Below, one piece after another: positions 8,583 through 18,152 of a DNA stretch of 64,000 bases. Source of the DNA: Dyella psychrodurans. GTDB lineage: Bacteria > Pseudomonadota > Gammaproteobacteria > Xanthomonadales > Rhodanobacteraceae. The notes below the pieces were generated by a model. It worked only from the letters and a program-made list of their open reading frames with translations, made no database searches and was not told the DNA's origin. Within the stretch, counting starts at the first letter, position 1; each line of letters opens with the position of its first letter. A program made the position numbers and the translations under genes. Location of the stretch: contig NZ_QRBF01000001.1 of the NCBI RefSeq assembly GCF_003363265.1, forward strand, positions 124,001-188,000. Reading direction: 5' to 3'.

Positions 8583-10223
8583 ATGCGTCGCCGTTTGCTG
8601 ATGTCCGGTGCATTGCTTGGCCTTGGTCTGTTGAGTGGCGTGTATGTCTGGGCTCGCCAGGATGTGCAGAGTGTTCCCACGCATCGCTTTTTCCACGTGC
8701 AATTGGGGGCCGGCGAAACCCAGCCGGTATCGGGACGACTGATCCTGTTCGCCATGGATGCCACCACGGCGAAGGCGCAGTCGAAGGACGGCAAGGTGAC
8801 CGAGGTCGATGCCAATCCGTTCGAACCTACCGGCGCTTCCATCGCCGCGGAAAACATCGACCGCCTGGCGCCGGGGCAGACCGTCGATATCGATGTGGAC
8901 AAGCTGGCTTTCCCCGCGGCATGGTCGAAGTTGCCGGCGGGCGATTACGTCGTGCAGGCGGTGCTGGATGTGCATCACGACTACAACTATTCCGGTCGTG
9001 ATGCCGGCGATATCGTCAGCAAGGTCGCGACCGTGCACTTGCCCGGCAACGACATCGCCACATTGACGCTCGACGAAACCTTGCCCAGCGTCGATCCCTG
9101 GACGCCGCCCGCCATCATGCCCAAGACGTGGCTGCCCGCTTTCGACGAGGCGCACAAGACATCGCAGCTGGTCGATTTCGTCAGCCCAAGCTTGTCGGCA
9201 TTCTGGGGGCGTCCGGTTCATATGCTCGGCCGCGTGTTGCTGCCGCCAGGTTACGATGCGTCATCCAGCAAGCACTATCCCACCGTGTATTTCACGCACG
9301 GTTTCGGCGGCAACATCGATCGGTTCTCGCGCTTCATGGCGTATGTCGAAGGCGCGATGACCAGCGGTCAGATGCCGCCGATGATCTGGGTATTCCTCGA
9401 CGAATCCAGTCCGACGGGCACGCACGAGTTTGCCGATTCCGTGAATAACGGGCCGTGGGGGCAGGCGCTCACCACCGAGCTCATCCCATATCTGGAATCG
9501 CATTACCACATGGATGCCAATGCGAAGGGCCGTTTCCTCAATGGCCATTCCTCAGGCGGCTGGGCCACGCTGTGGCTGCAGACGCGCTATCCGGCCGTTT
9601 TCGGCGGCACCTGGTCGACCTCTCCCGATCCCAGCGACTTCCACGACTTCACCGGTCCCGATCTCTATGCGCCGCACGCGAACGTGTATCGCAAGCCGGA
9701 CGGCACGCCGTGGCCGCTGGTGCGCGACAAGGGCAAGGTCATCGGCAGTTTCGAGCAGTTCGCCAAGATGGAGCGCGTGCTTGGCTCTTACGGCGGACAG
9801 CTGGCTTCGTTCGAATGGGTGTTCTCGCCGCGCGGCAAGGATGGCCGGCCTGAGCAAATGTTTGACCGCGATACCGGCGATGTCGATCCGGCCGTGGTGG
9901 CTTACTGGCGCGATCACTACGACATCGCCTATCGACTGCAACACAACTGGCCGGCCTTGAAGCCGGACCTGGATGGGAAGATCCACCTCTACGTCGGCAC
10001 CGCCGATACGTTCTATCTGGACGGTGCCGCACATCGGTTGAAGGCCGTGCTGGACGGGCTGCATGCCCATACGGAGTTCCAGTTCATTCCGGGCCGCACG
10101 CATTTCGATCTTTACAAGATCGGCGACGATCCATACGGATTGCTGAAACAGATCAGCTGGGACATGTACGCCGTGGCCCGACCCGATTCGAAGCTGAAAC
10201 CGGGCATGAACCAATCGCCGTGA
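8583..10223 (+). CDS. Exported alpha/beta-hydrolase, esterase D-like
   Basis: The 546-aa product has an N-terminal signal, an extra domain of about 180 residues and then an alpha/beta-hydrolase domain. The nucleophile elbow is GHSSGGW, preceded by YPTVYFTHGFGG, as in the esterase D/S-formylglutathione hydrolase group. A late His in PGRTHFDLY could complete the triad. The start at 8583 follows GGAGAG with good spacing. It lies 64 bp behind another secreted hydrolase, suggesting co-transcription; the substrate is unknown. Confidence 0.85.
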   Translation: MRRRLLMSGALLGLGLLSGVYVWARQDVQSVPTHRFFHVQLGAGETQPVSGRLILFAMDATTAKAQSKDGKVTEVDANPFEPTGASIAAENIDRLAPGQTVDIDVDKLAFPAAWSKLPAGDYVVQAVLDVHHDYNYSGRDAGDIVSKVATVHLPGNDIATLTLDETLPSVDPWTPPAIMPKTWLPAFDEAHKTSQLVDFVSPSLSAFWGRPVHMLGRVLLPPGYDASSSKHYPTVYFTHGFGGNIDRFSRFMAYVEGAMTSGQMPPMIWVFLDESSPTGTHEFADSVNNGPWGQALTTELIPYLESHYHMDANAKGRFLNGHSSGGWATLWLQTRYPAVFGGTWSTSPDPSDFHDFTGPDLYAPHANVYRKPDGTPWPLVRDKGKVIGSFEQFAKMERVLGSYGGQLASFEWVFSPRGKDGRPEQMFDRDTGDVDPAVVAYWRDHYDIAYRLQHNWPALKPDLDGKIHLYVGTADTFYLDGAAHRLKAVLDGLHAHTEFQFIPGRTHFDLYKIGDDPYGLLKQISWDMYAVARPDSKLKPGMNQSP

Positions 10224-10234
10224 TCCCGCAGGAA

Positions 10235-10266
10235 TTTGCTGGCGGGCATGCCTGCCAGCAAGATTT
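10235..10266 (+). terminator. Likely terminator after the esterase gene
   Basis: An inverted repeat TTGCTGGC / GCCAGCAA closes a short loop containing GGGCATGCCT and is followed by a run ending in TTTT. It lies 12 bp past the esterase stop codon. Confidence 0.55.
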
Positions 10267-10411
10267 TCAGGCATAGTTGCCGCCGCAGGCGCTGTAGGTG
10301 AATGGCGCTTGGGTTTGTCGTTTCGGGCTGAAACGACGTAAGCGGGAACACCGTTCATCAAGGACGGCGCGCTTCCTGTATCGGGGGCTTTTCATGTCGG
10401 AGGGAATCACA

Positions 10412-10900
10412 ATGAAATCGTTCGGGTTGATTGCAGTAGTGGCGGCCGCGTTGATGGCTGCCCCGGGTGTTTATGCGCAGCAGGCCGCTTCGCCCGCTGG
10501 CAGCATGACGGTGCAGTGCAAAGACGGAACGTCCGTCACGGTCACCACCATGAAGGGCGCCTGCCATGGGCATAAAGGCGTAGACAAGTCGGCGAGCAGT
10601 TCCTCGGGTTCCAGCTCGAGCAATGCGAGCAGTGCCAGCAGCAATGCATCCATGTCTGCTGCTTCGACAACGGCTGCTTCGTCGAGCAAGTCCAGTATGT
10701 CGTCGAAGTCTGCGCCAGCGGCCACGCCGGCAGCGGGCGGCGGTCCTGGCCAGGTATGGGTCAATACCTCTTCCAAGACCAAGGCGTATCACTGCCAGGG
10801 CAGCAAGTGGTATGGCACCACCAAGCAAGGCAAGTACATGAGTGCGGCAGATGCGCAGGCAGCCGGCTATCACGCTGCCAAGGGCGAGAAGTGCTCGTAA
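10412..10900 (+). CDS. Exported Ser-rich protein with DUF3761-like cysteine motif
   Basis: This 162-aa protein has a signal peptide ending VYAQQ, then CKDGTSVTVTTMKGACHGH, a pattern typical of DUF3761 (C-x-DGT...AC-x-HGG). A low-complexity Ser/Ala linker (about residues 60-110) and a C-terminal basic domain containing W, Y and two Cys follow. The function is unknown. The start is set by the SD-like GGAGGGAATC before the ATG. Confidence 0.75.
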   Translation: MKSFGLIAVVAAALMAAPGVYAQQAASPAGSMTVQCKDGTSVTVTTMKGACHGHKGVDKSASSSSGSSSSNASSASSNASMSAASTTAASSSKSSMSSKSAPAATPAAGGGPGQVWVNTSSKTKAYHCQGSKWYGTTKQGKYMSAADAQAAGYHAAKGEKCS

Positions 10901-10925
10901 TTCCGTGCTGATGTGACGTTCCGAC

Positions 10926-10957
10926 AACGGGCCGGTATTTACCGGCCCGTTTTTTTA
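10926..10957 (+). terminator. Bidirectional rho-independent terminator
   Basis: A stem AACGGGCCGGT / ACCGGCCCGTT with loop ATTT is followed by seven T residues. It separates the convergent DUF3761-like and VOC genes; the T-run overlaps the VOC stop codon. Confidence 0.85.
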
Positions 10958-11374
10958 TTGCCAGGGGTTGAAGCTGCCGAACCACCAAAGGTGCCCCTCC
11001 GGATCGCTGCAGCCGTAGCCCGCGCCGCCATATTCCTTTTCCGCATACTCGTCGATGATCACCGCGCCGGCGGCCTTGGCGCGCTCGTAATGCGCCCTGC
11101 AATCGGTGACCGTGACGGCCGCGCATTGCGTTTCGCGACCCTGGATTTCATCCGGCTGCGCCATGTGCTTGCCGAAGCCGTCGGGACTGACCTCGCCGAT
11201 CATCACCATGCCGTTGCCGTAGACCAATTGCGCGTGCATCACGCGGCCCTGGTCGTCTTCATAGACGGCTTGTTTCTCGAAACCGAAGGCTTTGCATAAC
11301 CATTCGATGGCGGCGTGGGCGTCGCGATAGCGCATCGCGGGAATGATGGTGCTGCCGTTGACGACCTTGTTCAT
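10955..11374 (-). CDS. VOC-family (glyoxalase/PhnB-like) protein
   Basis: The 139-aa product shows the vicinal-oxygen-chelate fold: MRYRDAHAAIEWLCKAFGFE near the start, central beta strands, and SDPEGHLWWFG near the end. PhnB-like members of this size act as dimeric dioxygenase-, lyase- or resistance-like proteins; the substrate cannot be assigned. It is read convergently with its left neighbour. Confidence 0.85.
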   Translation of the reverse strand: MNKVVNGSTIIPAMRYRDAHAAIEWLCKAFGFEKQAVYEDDQGRVMHAQLVYGNGMVMIGEVSPDGFGKHMAQPDEIQGRETQCAAVTVTDCRAHYERAKAAGAVIIDEYAEKEYGGAGYGCSDPEGHLWWFGSFNPWQ

Positions 11375-11502
11375 GGCGAGGGTCTCTGGCTGGAAGGTGT
11401 CCAGAGCCTAACTCTCCGTTATGACAACGTCTCGTAGTTTTTTTTAAGCGGCACTCCAGCGGAGCATGGTTGCGGGGGCGATGCACGTGAAACCCATGGC
11501 TG

Positions 11503-13947
11503 CTATCCGGGGGCGGCGGGGCTGTCTTCGCCTAGCGGACCGAGGTTGCGCACGATCATGCTTTGCGGTGTGGACAACGGCAACTGCGCCTTGGCCAGTC
11601 GCGCGAGAATATCGAACAGCAGTTCGCTCTTGACCGCCGACGCCTCACGCGGACTGTGCACGTAGGCCACGCCGGTGAATGTCATGGCGCTGCTGGTGAT
11701 GTCGTCCAGCGTGACGGTGGGTGCTGGCGTCGGGAGCGTCGCAGTGTTGTCTTTCAGCGCTTCCAGCATGATTTCGCGCATTTTCGCCGCATCCGTGCCG
11801 AGCGGCATGGGCAGGCTGAGTTTCACGCGACCCAGCGCATTGCCGTGCGTCACATTGCGCAGGTTCTGCGTGATGAACTGCGAGTTGGGCACGATCATGG
11901 TGGAGCGGTCGCTCAACTGGATCTCGGTAGCGCGCACGTTGATGCGGCGAATATCGCCTTCCACGCCGGGCATGCTCACCCAGTCGCCGACCTTCACCGG
12001 CTGTTCGGCCAGCAGGATCAGGCCAGAAATGAAGTTCGACACGATCGCCTGCAAACCGAAGCCGATACCGACCGACAGCGCACTGGCGATCCACGTCAGG
12101 CTTTGCAGGCTGACGTCGGCCGTTTTCAGCGCAAGCGCGAAAACGATCACCACCGCCACGTAACCGAGCAGCGTGACGATGGAATTCTGCATGCCATGAT
12201 CGAGCGATGTCTTGGGCAACAGTTGCTCGGCCAGCCAGCGCTTGACGATACGCACGATCATCAAGCCGATGGCGAAGACGATGACGGCATTGAACACGGC
12301 GCCAGGCTTGATGGTCAGCTGACCGACCTGCAATCCCGTGAAGACACCGCCGATATGCGAAAACAGATCATGCGGACTGCTGCCGAACGGCAGCAACAGC
12401 GTGCCCACCGCGACCAGCAGCAGGAGCACGCGCAACACGGCGGAGAAAATGGTGGCCGACTGATCGAGCGCGCCCGCTGCGATGCCGAAGGACGATTGCA
12501 GCCGCAGGCCGCTACGCGAATGAGGCGAAAGCAATGCCGCCAGCAGATCGTGTTGCAGATGCGACAGCATGTAGAGCGATGCCACGATCATGCCGATCCA
12601 CAGCATCTGCCATGAAATAAAGAAGCCGAACGCGATGTAGCCGATGAATACCGAAAGCCACGCCACGACGACCGCGATGGTCGCCAGGCCGGCGAAGGCG
12701 CCCACCCACAGGGCATGCTTGACGGGTTGGTGACCCTCATGGACCGCCGTCTTTCGCGCGCGCTTGGCGCGTATCAACGCGGCACCGACCAGTCCGGTGA
12801 TCAGCAGAGCCAGCATGGCGCGCGTGCAGATCGTCGCAGGCAGACTGCCACCGGCAAGGTTGTTCACCCGTTCGACAATGCCCAGCAGCAAAAACGCACC
12901 GCCCAGCAGCCACGGAAACCAACGCAGATCGCGCGCGGTGCTGTTCGCCATGGCAGGGAGACGCCACGAGGGATGCTTGACCGAAAGCAGGGCACGTCCA
13001 AGACCGGCGATGAAGGCGGAGAAAAACACCGAGCGCACGATCGACTGCGCGAAGGTGGCGACATCGTCTTCCAGCGTGTCGTTCCAGTTGAAGCCCAGGT
13101 ACACCAGGCACGCGGCGAATCCGATCGACAGCGTCACCGTCAACGTGAAGATCACGGCCAGCGCGCTGCGTCGGAGATGACCCTCGGGCATGTAGCGGCT
13201 TGCCAGCGCCAGCACCACGCGCTCGACCAGCCAGCGGCCGGGGACAATCAGGAGCAGGGCGCCGAGCAGGCACAGTATCCAGGTCAGGCGATTTTCCGGC
13301 TGCCACGCATCGCTTGCGCCTTGGGCAAGCAAGTTTCCGATTTGTTTGAGGTGGGCACTGTCGTCGGGAAAGGATTGCGCGACATTCGACCAGAAGCCCA
13401 CGGTGAGCGGCGAGCCGTTGCGCGTGGTCAATTGCAGCTGGAACTGCTCGTTGCGCGTCTCGACGATTTGCGTCGTCAGCTTGGCCGCATCCTGGCTCAG
13501 CAATTGCGCCTGCTTGATCTCGCCATCGAGCTTGTTCTTGTCGCGCGCGAGCTGCTTGCGCTGCTGGCTGACGTTCGCCGGTTCCGGCAGGGCTCCGGCC
13601 GCGGGGGCAGGGCCGAGAACGGTCAGGCGCGCCTGCAGGCTGTCCATCTGCGGAGTCAGCGTTTCCAGCCACTGCTCGGCCTGTTGCTGCACAGTCCCGG
13701 CCTGGCTGCGCAAATCGTTCAATGGCGCATTGGTCGATTTGCTGCTCAGCGTGCTCTTGATGTCGTCCAGCTGCTTGTTGAGGCCCACCAAAGCCTGCGC
13801 CGGATCTTGCGTGGAACTGGCGCTTGCCGGCGCGGAAGACGACGAGGCGGGGCTCTGCGCGTACAGCGGCAGCGAACCGGCGACGAGCGGGCTGAGGATG
13901 AACGTCAGGACGAAAAGCTTACGAGAGAATATGTGCATGCCGGGCAT
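11503..13947 (-). CDS. Large mechanosensitive channel, DUF3772 plus MscS
   Basis: This 814-aa protein has a signal sequence, a periplasmic region with coiled-coil character (DUF3772-like, about residues 40-200), many membrane segments in the middle, and a C-terminal MscS domain. The pore helix region reads SALSVGIGFGLQAIVSNFISG and is followed by the beta domain (QPVKVGDWVSM...ATEIQLSDRSTMIVPNS). It should release solutes on hypo-osmotic shock. Two starts (13,947 and 13,938) are equally weak; the longer is given. Confidence 0.87.
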   Translation of the reverse strand: MPGMHIFSRKLFVLTFILSPLVAGSLPLYAQSPASSSSAPASASSTQDPAQALVGLNKQLDDIKSTLSSKSTNAPLNDLRSQAGTVQQQAEQWLETLTPQMDSLQARLTVLGPAPAAGALPEPANVSQQRKQLARDKNKLDGEIKQAQLLSQDAAKLTTQIVETRNEQFQLQLTTRNGSPLTVGFWSNVAQSFPDDSAHLKQIGNLLAQGASDAWQPENRLTWILCLLGALLLIVPGRWLVERVVLALASRYMPEGHLRRSALAVIFTLTVTLSIGFAACLVYLGFNWNDTLEDDVATFAQSIVRSVFFSAFIAGLGRALLSVKHPSWRLPAMANSTARDLRWFPWLLGGAFLLLGIVERVNNLAGGSLPATICTRAMLALLITGLVGAALIRAKRARKTAVHEGHQPVKHALWVGAFAGLATIAVVVAWLSVFIGYIAFGFFISWQMLWIGMIVASLYMLSHLQHDLLAALLSPHSRSGLRLQSSFGIAAGALDQSATIFSAVLRVLLLLVAVGTLLLPFGSSPHDLFSHIGGVFTGLQVGQLTIKPGAVFNAVIVFAIGLMIVRIVKRWLAEQLLPKTSLDHGMQNSIVTLLGYVAVVIVFALALKTADVSLQSLTWIASALSVGIGFGLQAIVSNFISGLILLAEQPVKVGDWVSMPGVEGDIRRINVRATEIQLSDRSTMIVPNSQFITQNLRNVTHGNALGRVKLSLPMPLGTDAAKMREIMLEALKDNTATLPTPAPTVTLDDITSSAMTFTGVAYVHSPREASAVKSELLFDILARLAKAQLPLSTPQSMIVRNLGPLGEDSPAAPG

Positions 13948-14132
13948 GATCCGAATGACGTGCCGGACGGTCAATGTATTCTTGCGATGATTGCTTTTTC
14001 GCAGGCAGTTGGCATTCAGGCTTGGAGCGAGCGGTATACCGGCCAGGGAAATGTGAAGGTCGTGCGACGGCGACCCTGTATATTGCCCCATACAATCCCC
14101 ATCTCAGTGGCTCGACAAATGGACGACGCGCC

Positions 14133-15977
14133 ATGATTTTCCGCTGGTTTGAATCTCTGATCGACGCCTTCAAGGACCCCGTCGACAGCATGCCGCCCAA
14201 ATCGGTCGGGCAGTTCTACGTGTTCTATCTGCGCCAGGTCTGGCCGGTGTTTGCCGCCGCGATCGTGGTGGGCTTTGGCGTGGCGCTGGTGGAGGTCTCC
14301 CTGTTCGGCTTCATCGGCCGCATCGTCGACATGGCCAAGGGTGCGCCGGCGCAGGATTTCTTCAAGGTGCACGGGCGCGAATTGCTCTGGATGGGATTCG
14401 TGGCGCTGGTATTGCGTCCGGTGTTCATCGGCGTGCACGACCTGCTGGTCAATCAGTCGATCGTGCCTAATCTCACCAATCGCATCCGCTGGCAGAACCA
14501 TCGCTATGTGATCCGCCAGAGCCTGGGCTTTTTCCAGAACGACTACGCCGGACGCATCGCCAACCGCATCATGCAGACCGGTGCGTCGCTGCGCGAATCG
14601 GCGGTGCAGATCGTGGATGCCATCTGGTACGTCGCCATTTACACCGGCAGTGCCATCGTGATGTTCGCCAAGGCGGACGTCTGGCTGGCGGCACCCTTGG
14701 TGGTGTGGCTGTTCGCCTATGTCGGCACGCTGTCCTTTTTCATACCGCGTACGCGGCAACGGTCGTGGCTTGCCTCCGAGGCGCGCTCCAAGTTGATGGG
14801 GCGCATCGTGGATGGCTACAGCAATGTGCTGACGCTGAAACTCTTCGCGCACACGCAGCGCGAGGAGGCATACGTCGCGCAGGCGATGGGCGAGCAGACC
14901 GAAAAGCTGCGCAGCATGACCCGCCTCACCACGGCGATGGATGCCACCATCACCACGCTCAACGGATTCCTGATTGTCGGCACATCCGCGCTGGCGGTGT
15001 GGCTGTGGAGCCAGGGCAAGGTCACGGTGGGTGCGATCGCGCTCTCCACGGGACTGGTCATCCGCATCAACAACATGTCCGGCTGGATCATGTGGGTGGT
15101 CAACGGCATCTTCGAAAATGTCGGCACGGTGCAGGACGGCATCACCACCATCTCGCAGCCGCGCGCCGTGCAGGATCGCGACGGTGCGATGCCGCTGGAG
15201 GTGGTCGCCGGCGAGGTGCGTTTCGACGACATCCACTTCCACTATGGCAAGCAGGGTGGCGTGATGTCAGGTTTGAACCTGCGCGTGCATCCGGGTGAGA
15301 AAATCGGCCTGGTCGGTCCCTCCGGCGCGGGCAAATCCACGCTTGTGAACGTGCTGTTGCGCCTGTACGACCTGGAGGGCGGCCATATCCGGATCGACGG
15401 TACGGATATCTCGCACGTCACCCAGGAAAGTTTGCGTTCGCAGATCGGCGTGGTCACGCAGGATACGTCCCTGTTGCATCGTTCCGTTCGCGACAATCTG
15501 CTTTACGGTCGCCCCGATGCCAGCGAGGCGCAGTTGCTCGAAGCGGTGCGCAAAGCGCGCGCGGATGAGTTCATCCCCAACCTGATTGACGGTGAAGAGC
15601 GCCGCGGTCTCGACGCGCACGTGGGCGAACGCGGCGTGAAACTTTCAGGCGGCCAGCGCCAGCGCATCGCCATTGCGCGCGTGCTGCTGAAAGACGCGCC
15701 GATTCTCGTGCTCGACGAGGCCACCTCCGCGCTGGATTCGGAAGTGGAAGCGGCGATTCAGGAGAGCCTGGAAGTGCTGATGGAAGGGAAAACGGTGATC
15801 GCGATTGCGCATCGCCTCTCGACCATCGCACGGATGGACCGGCTGGTCGTGTTGGACAAGGGAATGGTCGTGGAGACCGGAACGCATGCGGAGCTGATTG
15901 CACACGGCGGCCTGTATGCACGACTGTGGCATCGGCAGACCGGCGGATTCGTCGCTGCCGACGATGCGCTGGCGTGA
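14133..15977 (+). CDS. ABC exporter, fused permease and ATPase
   Basis: The 614-aa product is a half-transporter with six membrane segments (residues about 20-320) followed by one nucleotide-binding domain. Walker A is GPSGAGKST, the signature is LSGGQRQRIAIARVLL, Walker B is ILVLDEATSALD, and the switch His lies in IAIAHRLST. It probably forms a homodimer exporting a lipid, peptide or drug; no substrate gene is nearby. It is transcribed divergently from the MscS gene. Confidence 0.9.
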   Translation: MIFRWFESLIDAFKDPVDSMPPKSVGQFYVFYLRQVWPVFAAAIVVGFGVALVEVSLFGFIGRIVDMAKGAPAQDFFKVHGRELLWMGFVALVLRPVFIGVHDLLVNQSIVPNLTNRIRWQNHRYVIRQSLGFFQNDYAGRIANRIMQTGASLRESAVQIVDAIWYVAIYTGSAIVMFAKADVWLAAPLVVWLFAYVGTLSFFIPRTRQRSWLASEARSKLMGRIVDGYSNVLTLKLFAHTQREEAYVAQAMGEQTEKLRSMTRLTTAMDATITTLNGFLIVGTSALAVWLWSQGKVTVGAIALSTGLVIRINNMSGWIMWVVNGIFENVGTVQDGITTISQPRAVQDRDGAMPLEVVAGEVRFDDIHFHYGKQGGVMSGLNLRVHPGEKIGLVGPSGAGKSTLVNVLLRLYDLEGGHIRIDGTDISHVTQESLRSQIGVVTQDTSLLHRSVRDNLLYGRPDASEAQLLEAVRKARADEFIPNLIDGEERRGLDAHVGERGVKLSGGQRQRIAIARVLLKDAPILVLDEATSALDSEVEAAIQESLEVLMEGKTVIAIAHRLSTIARMDRLVVLDKGMVVETGTHAELIAHGGLYARLWHRQTGGFVAADDALA

Positions 15978-16073
15978 CGTTCTTCTTGCGTTTCTGCCGC
16001 GTCTAAAAAACTTCAGGTTGCCCGCCGACGACGGACAACCTGTGTTTTTCCGAATAAAGAAGAGTGGGACGGA

Positions 16074-17924
16074 TCAGGAGGCGTCCGCTTTCCCACCCAA
16101 GTGCCGAGATGCCTCTCGTGCCTCCTTCAATCTCCTGGCATGCGCGCATAGCAAGTCGCCGCGCGTCACGATGCCGACCATCCGGTGCGGAATGTGCTTG
16201 CTGACGACGATCAAGCGGCCGACGCCGGACTCGACCATGTGGTCGGCTGCTTCGCGCAGCGTGTGGTCTTCGCGCACCACCAGCGGCGGCCGCTGGATCA
16301 GCGATCCCACCAACGTGTCGTGGCCTAGCGAGATGTCGTAGACGCAGCGGCGTGTAATGACGCCCATCAGTTCTCCCTTCTCGCTGACGACCGGGAATCC
16401 CTGATGCTTTGCCGCCGCCTGTTCGGAGGCCAGCCACTCGCGCACTTCCGTGACGGTCTGGTCGGCGCGCAAGGTCACCACGTTCCGGCTGCAAGCATCG
16501 CGCACGTAGATCTGGTCGAGATAATCGGCGGCGTAGTCGGATGGAACGCGCACGCCGCGGCGCACGATCTTCTCCGTCATGATCGTGTTGCGCATCATCA
16601 GGCCGGAAATGAGATACGCGGCCGCGCAGGCACCGAGCAGTGGCAGCAGGCCGTGCGGTTGCTGCGTGGTTTCGAACGCGAACACTACCGAGGTAAGAAA
16701 CGCGCGCGACGCACCGGCAAAGATGGCGGCCATGCAAACCAGTGCGGCCATGCGCGGATCGATCTGCAGCCACGGGGCCGTTGACGCCAGTCCGAGGCCC
16801 AGTACGCCGCCCAGCGCGCCGCCGATGGTGAACAAAGGCGCCAGCGTTCCGCCCGACGTGCCACTTCCCAGTGCCACCGACCACGACAGCAGTTTCAGCA
16901 GGCAAAGCGCGAGCATGGCGCCGAGGCCGATCTGTCCTGCCAGCACGGCGGCGATGTTGGTGTATCCCACACCCAGCGTCAGCGGCGCGAAATAACCGAC
17001 GATACCCACCACGATGCCGCCCAGCGCCGGCCACCACATCCAATGGATCGGCAGCTTCTCGAAGGCGTCTTCGATGGCATAAGTAAGTTTGGTCACGCCC
17101 ACGCTGGCGATACCGACAATCAGTCCCAGCACCACGTAGGTGGCGAGTGCCGGCAGCGTCGGCGAGGCGATGTTGGGCATGGGGAACATCGCCTGGTTGC
17201 CTTCGAGCACGTAGCGAACGCCCGTGCCGACCGTGGTGGCCATGGCCACGGGAATCAGCGAACGCGCACGACGTTCGAACAACAGCAGTTCGATCGCCAG
17301 CAGCACGGCCGAGATGGGTGCCGAAAACACCGCCGCCATGCCTGCCGCCGCGCCTGCGGCCAGCAATGTCTTGCGTTCGTCGGCGGTCACATGCATCAGC
17401 TGCGCGATCAGCGAACCGAGCGCGCCGCCGGTGGCGATGATCGGACCTTCCGCACCGAACGGGCCGCCGGTGCCGATGGCGATGGCGGACGAAACCGGCT
17501 TCAACCACGTCATGCGCGGCGGAATGCGGCTCTCGTTGAGCAGCACCTGTTCCATCGCTTCGGGAATGCCATGGCCGCGAATGGCGCGCGACCCCCAGCG
17601 GGCCATGATGCCCACGACGATGCCGCCGATGGCAGGGATCACGATGACCCACAGGCCAAGGTGATTGCCGGCGGGGCTGGCGAAGCTGGTGTCCCAGCGG
17701 CCGTAGAACGCCAGGTTGGTGATAAGGCCGATCAGCGCTGTCAGCACTTTGGCGACGATCGCGACGGCGACACCCAGCACCATGGCGACAAAGCCGATCC
17801 ACAGCACCCGGCGATCCAGCGGGCGGAACTGCCGTGGCATGTGAGCAGCGGCAAGGGTTGGGTCCAGCGAAGGCGCGACAGGTAGCGACGCACGGGTATG
17901 TGCGTCGGTGTTCTCAGAATGCAT
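16074..17924 (-). CDS. ClC-type chloride channel/transporter with CBS pair
   Basis: This 616-aa protein has the ClC membrane domain (about residues 40-450) with GHGIPEAME in place of the classical GSGIP, then GTGGPFGAEGP (gating Glu conserved) and GSGTSGGTLAP. Two CBS domains follow (about 470-600). The GHGIP variant recurs in CBS-containing bacterial members of the family. It likely moves chloride or a related anion. Confidence 0.9.
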   Translation of the reverse strand: MHSENTDAHTRASLPVAPSLDPTLAAAHMPRQFRPLDRRVLWIGFVAMVLGVAVAIVAKVLTALIGLITNLAFYGRWDTSFASPAGNHLGLWVIVIPAIGGIVVGIMARWGSRAIRGHGIPEAMEQVLLNESRIPPRMTWLKPVSSAIAIGTGGPFGAEGPIIATGGALGSLIAQLMHVTADERKTLLAAGAAAGMAAVFSAPISAVLLAIELLLFERRARSLIPVAMATTVGTGVRYVLEGNQAMFPMPNIASPTLPALATYVVLGLIVGIASVGVTKLTYAIEDAFEKLPIHWMWWPALGGIVVGIVGYFAPLTLGVGYTNIAAVLAGQIGLGAMLALCLLKLLSWSVALGSGTSGGTLAPLFTIGGALGGVLGLGLASTAPWLQIDPRMAALVCMAAIFAGASRAFLTSVVFAFETTQQPHGLLPLLGACAAAYLISGLMMRNTIMTEKIVRRGVRVPSDYAADYLDQIYVRDACSRNVVTLRADQTVTEVREWLASEQAAAKHQGFPVVSEKGELMGVITRRCVYDISLGHDTLVGSLIQRPPLVVREDHTLREAADHMVESGVGRLIVVSKHIPHRMVGIVTRGDLLCAHARRLKEAREASRHLGGKADAS

Positions 17925-18152
17925 GTGAAGGGGGGTTCCACCCAGGGTAAGCGTTAAAGATTACCGGGATAGCGGCGCCGTAGCTGGCTGGAAAATGAAC
18001 GGAGTTCAGCACACCCGGTTGGGCGGTGGTAAGCGCCGTCGCCGCGCTGGATGCGCATGTCGTGAGCAGACGCTGGCGTAGCGTAATATCCCATTCACAG
18101 CCGTGGCACAGCGCGGCTGGATGGTGAGCATGTCGGCCGGGAGGCCCATGTC
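17925..18152. other. Divergent intergenic region between ClC and NfeD genes
   Basis: These 228 bp separate two diverging genes and must hold both promoters. I see no open frame with coding character and no strong terminator. Confidence 0.5.
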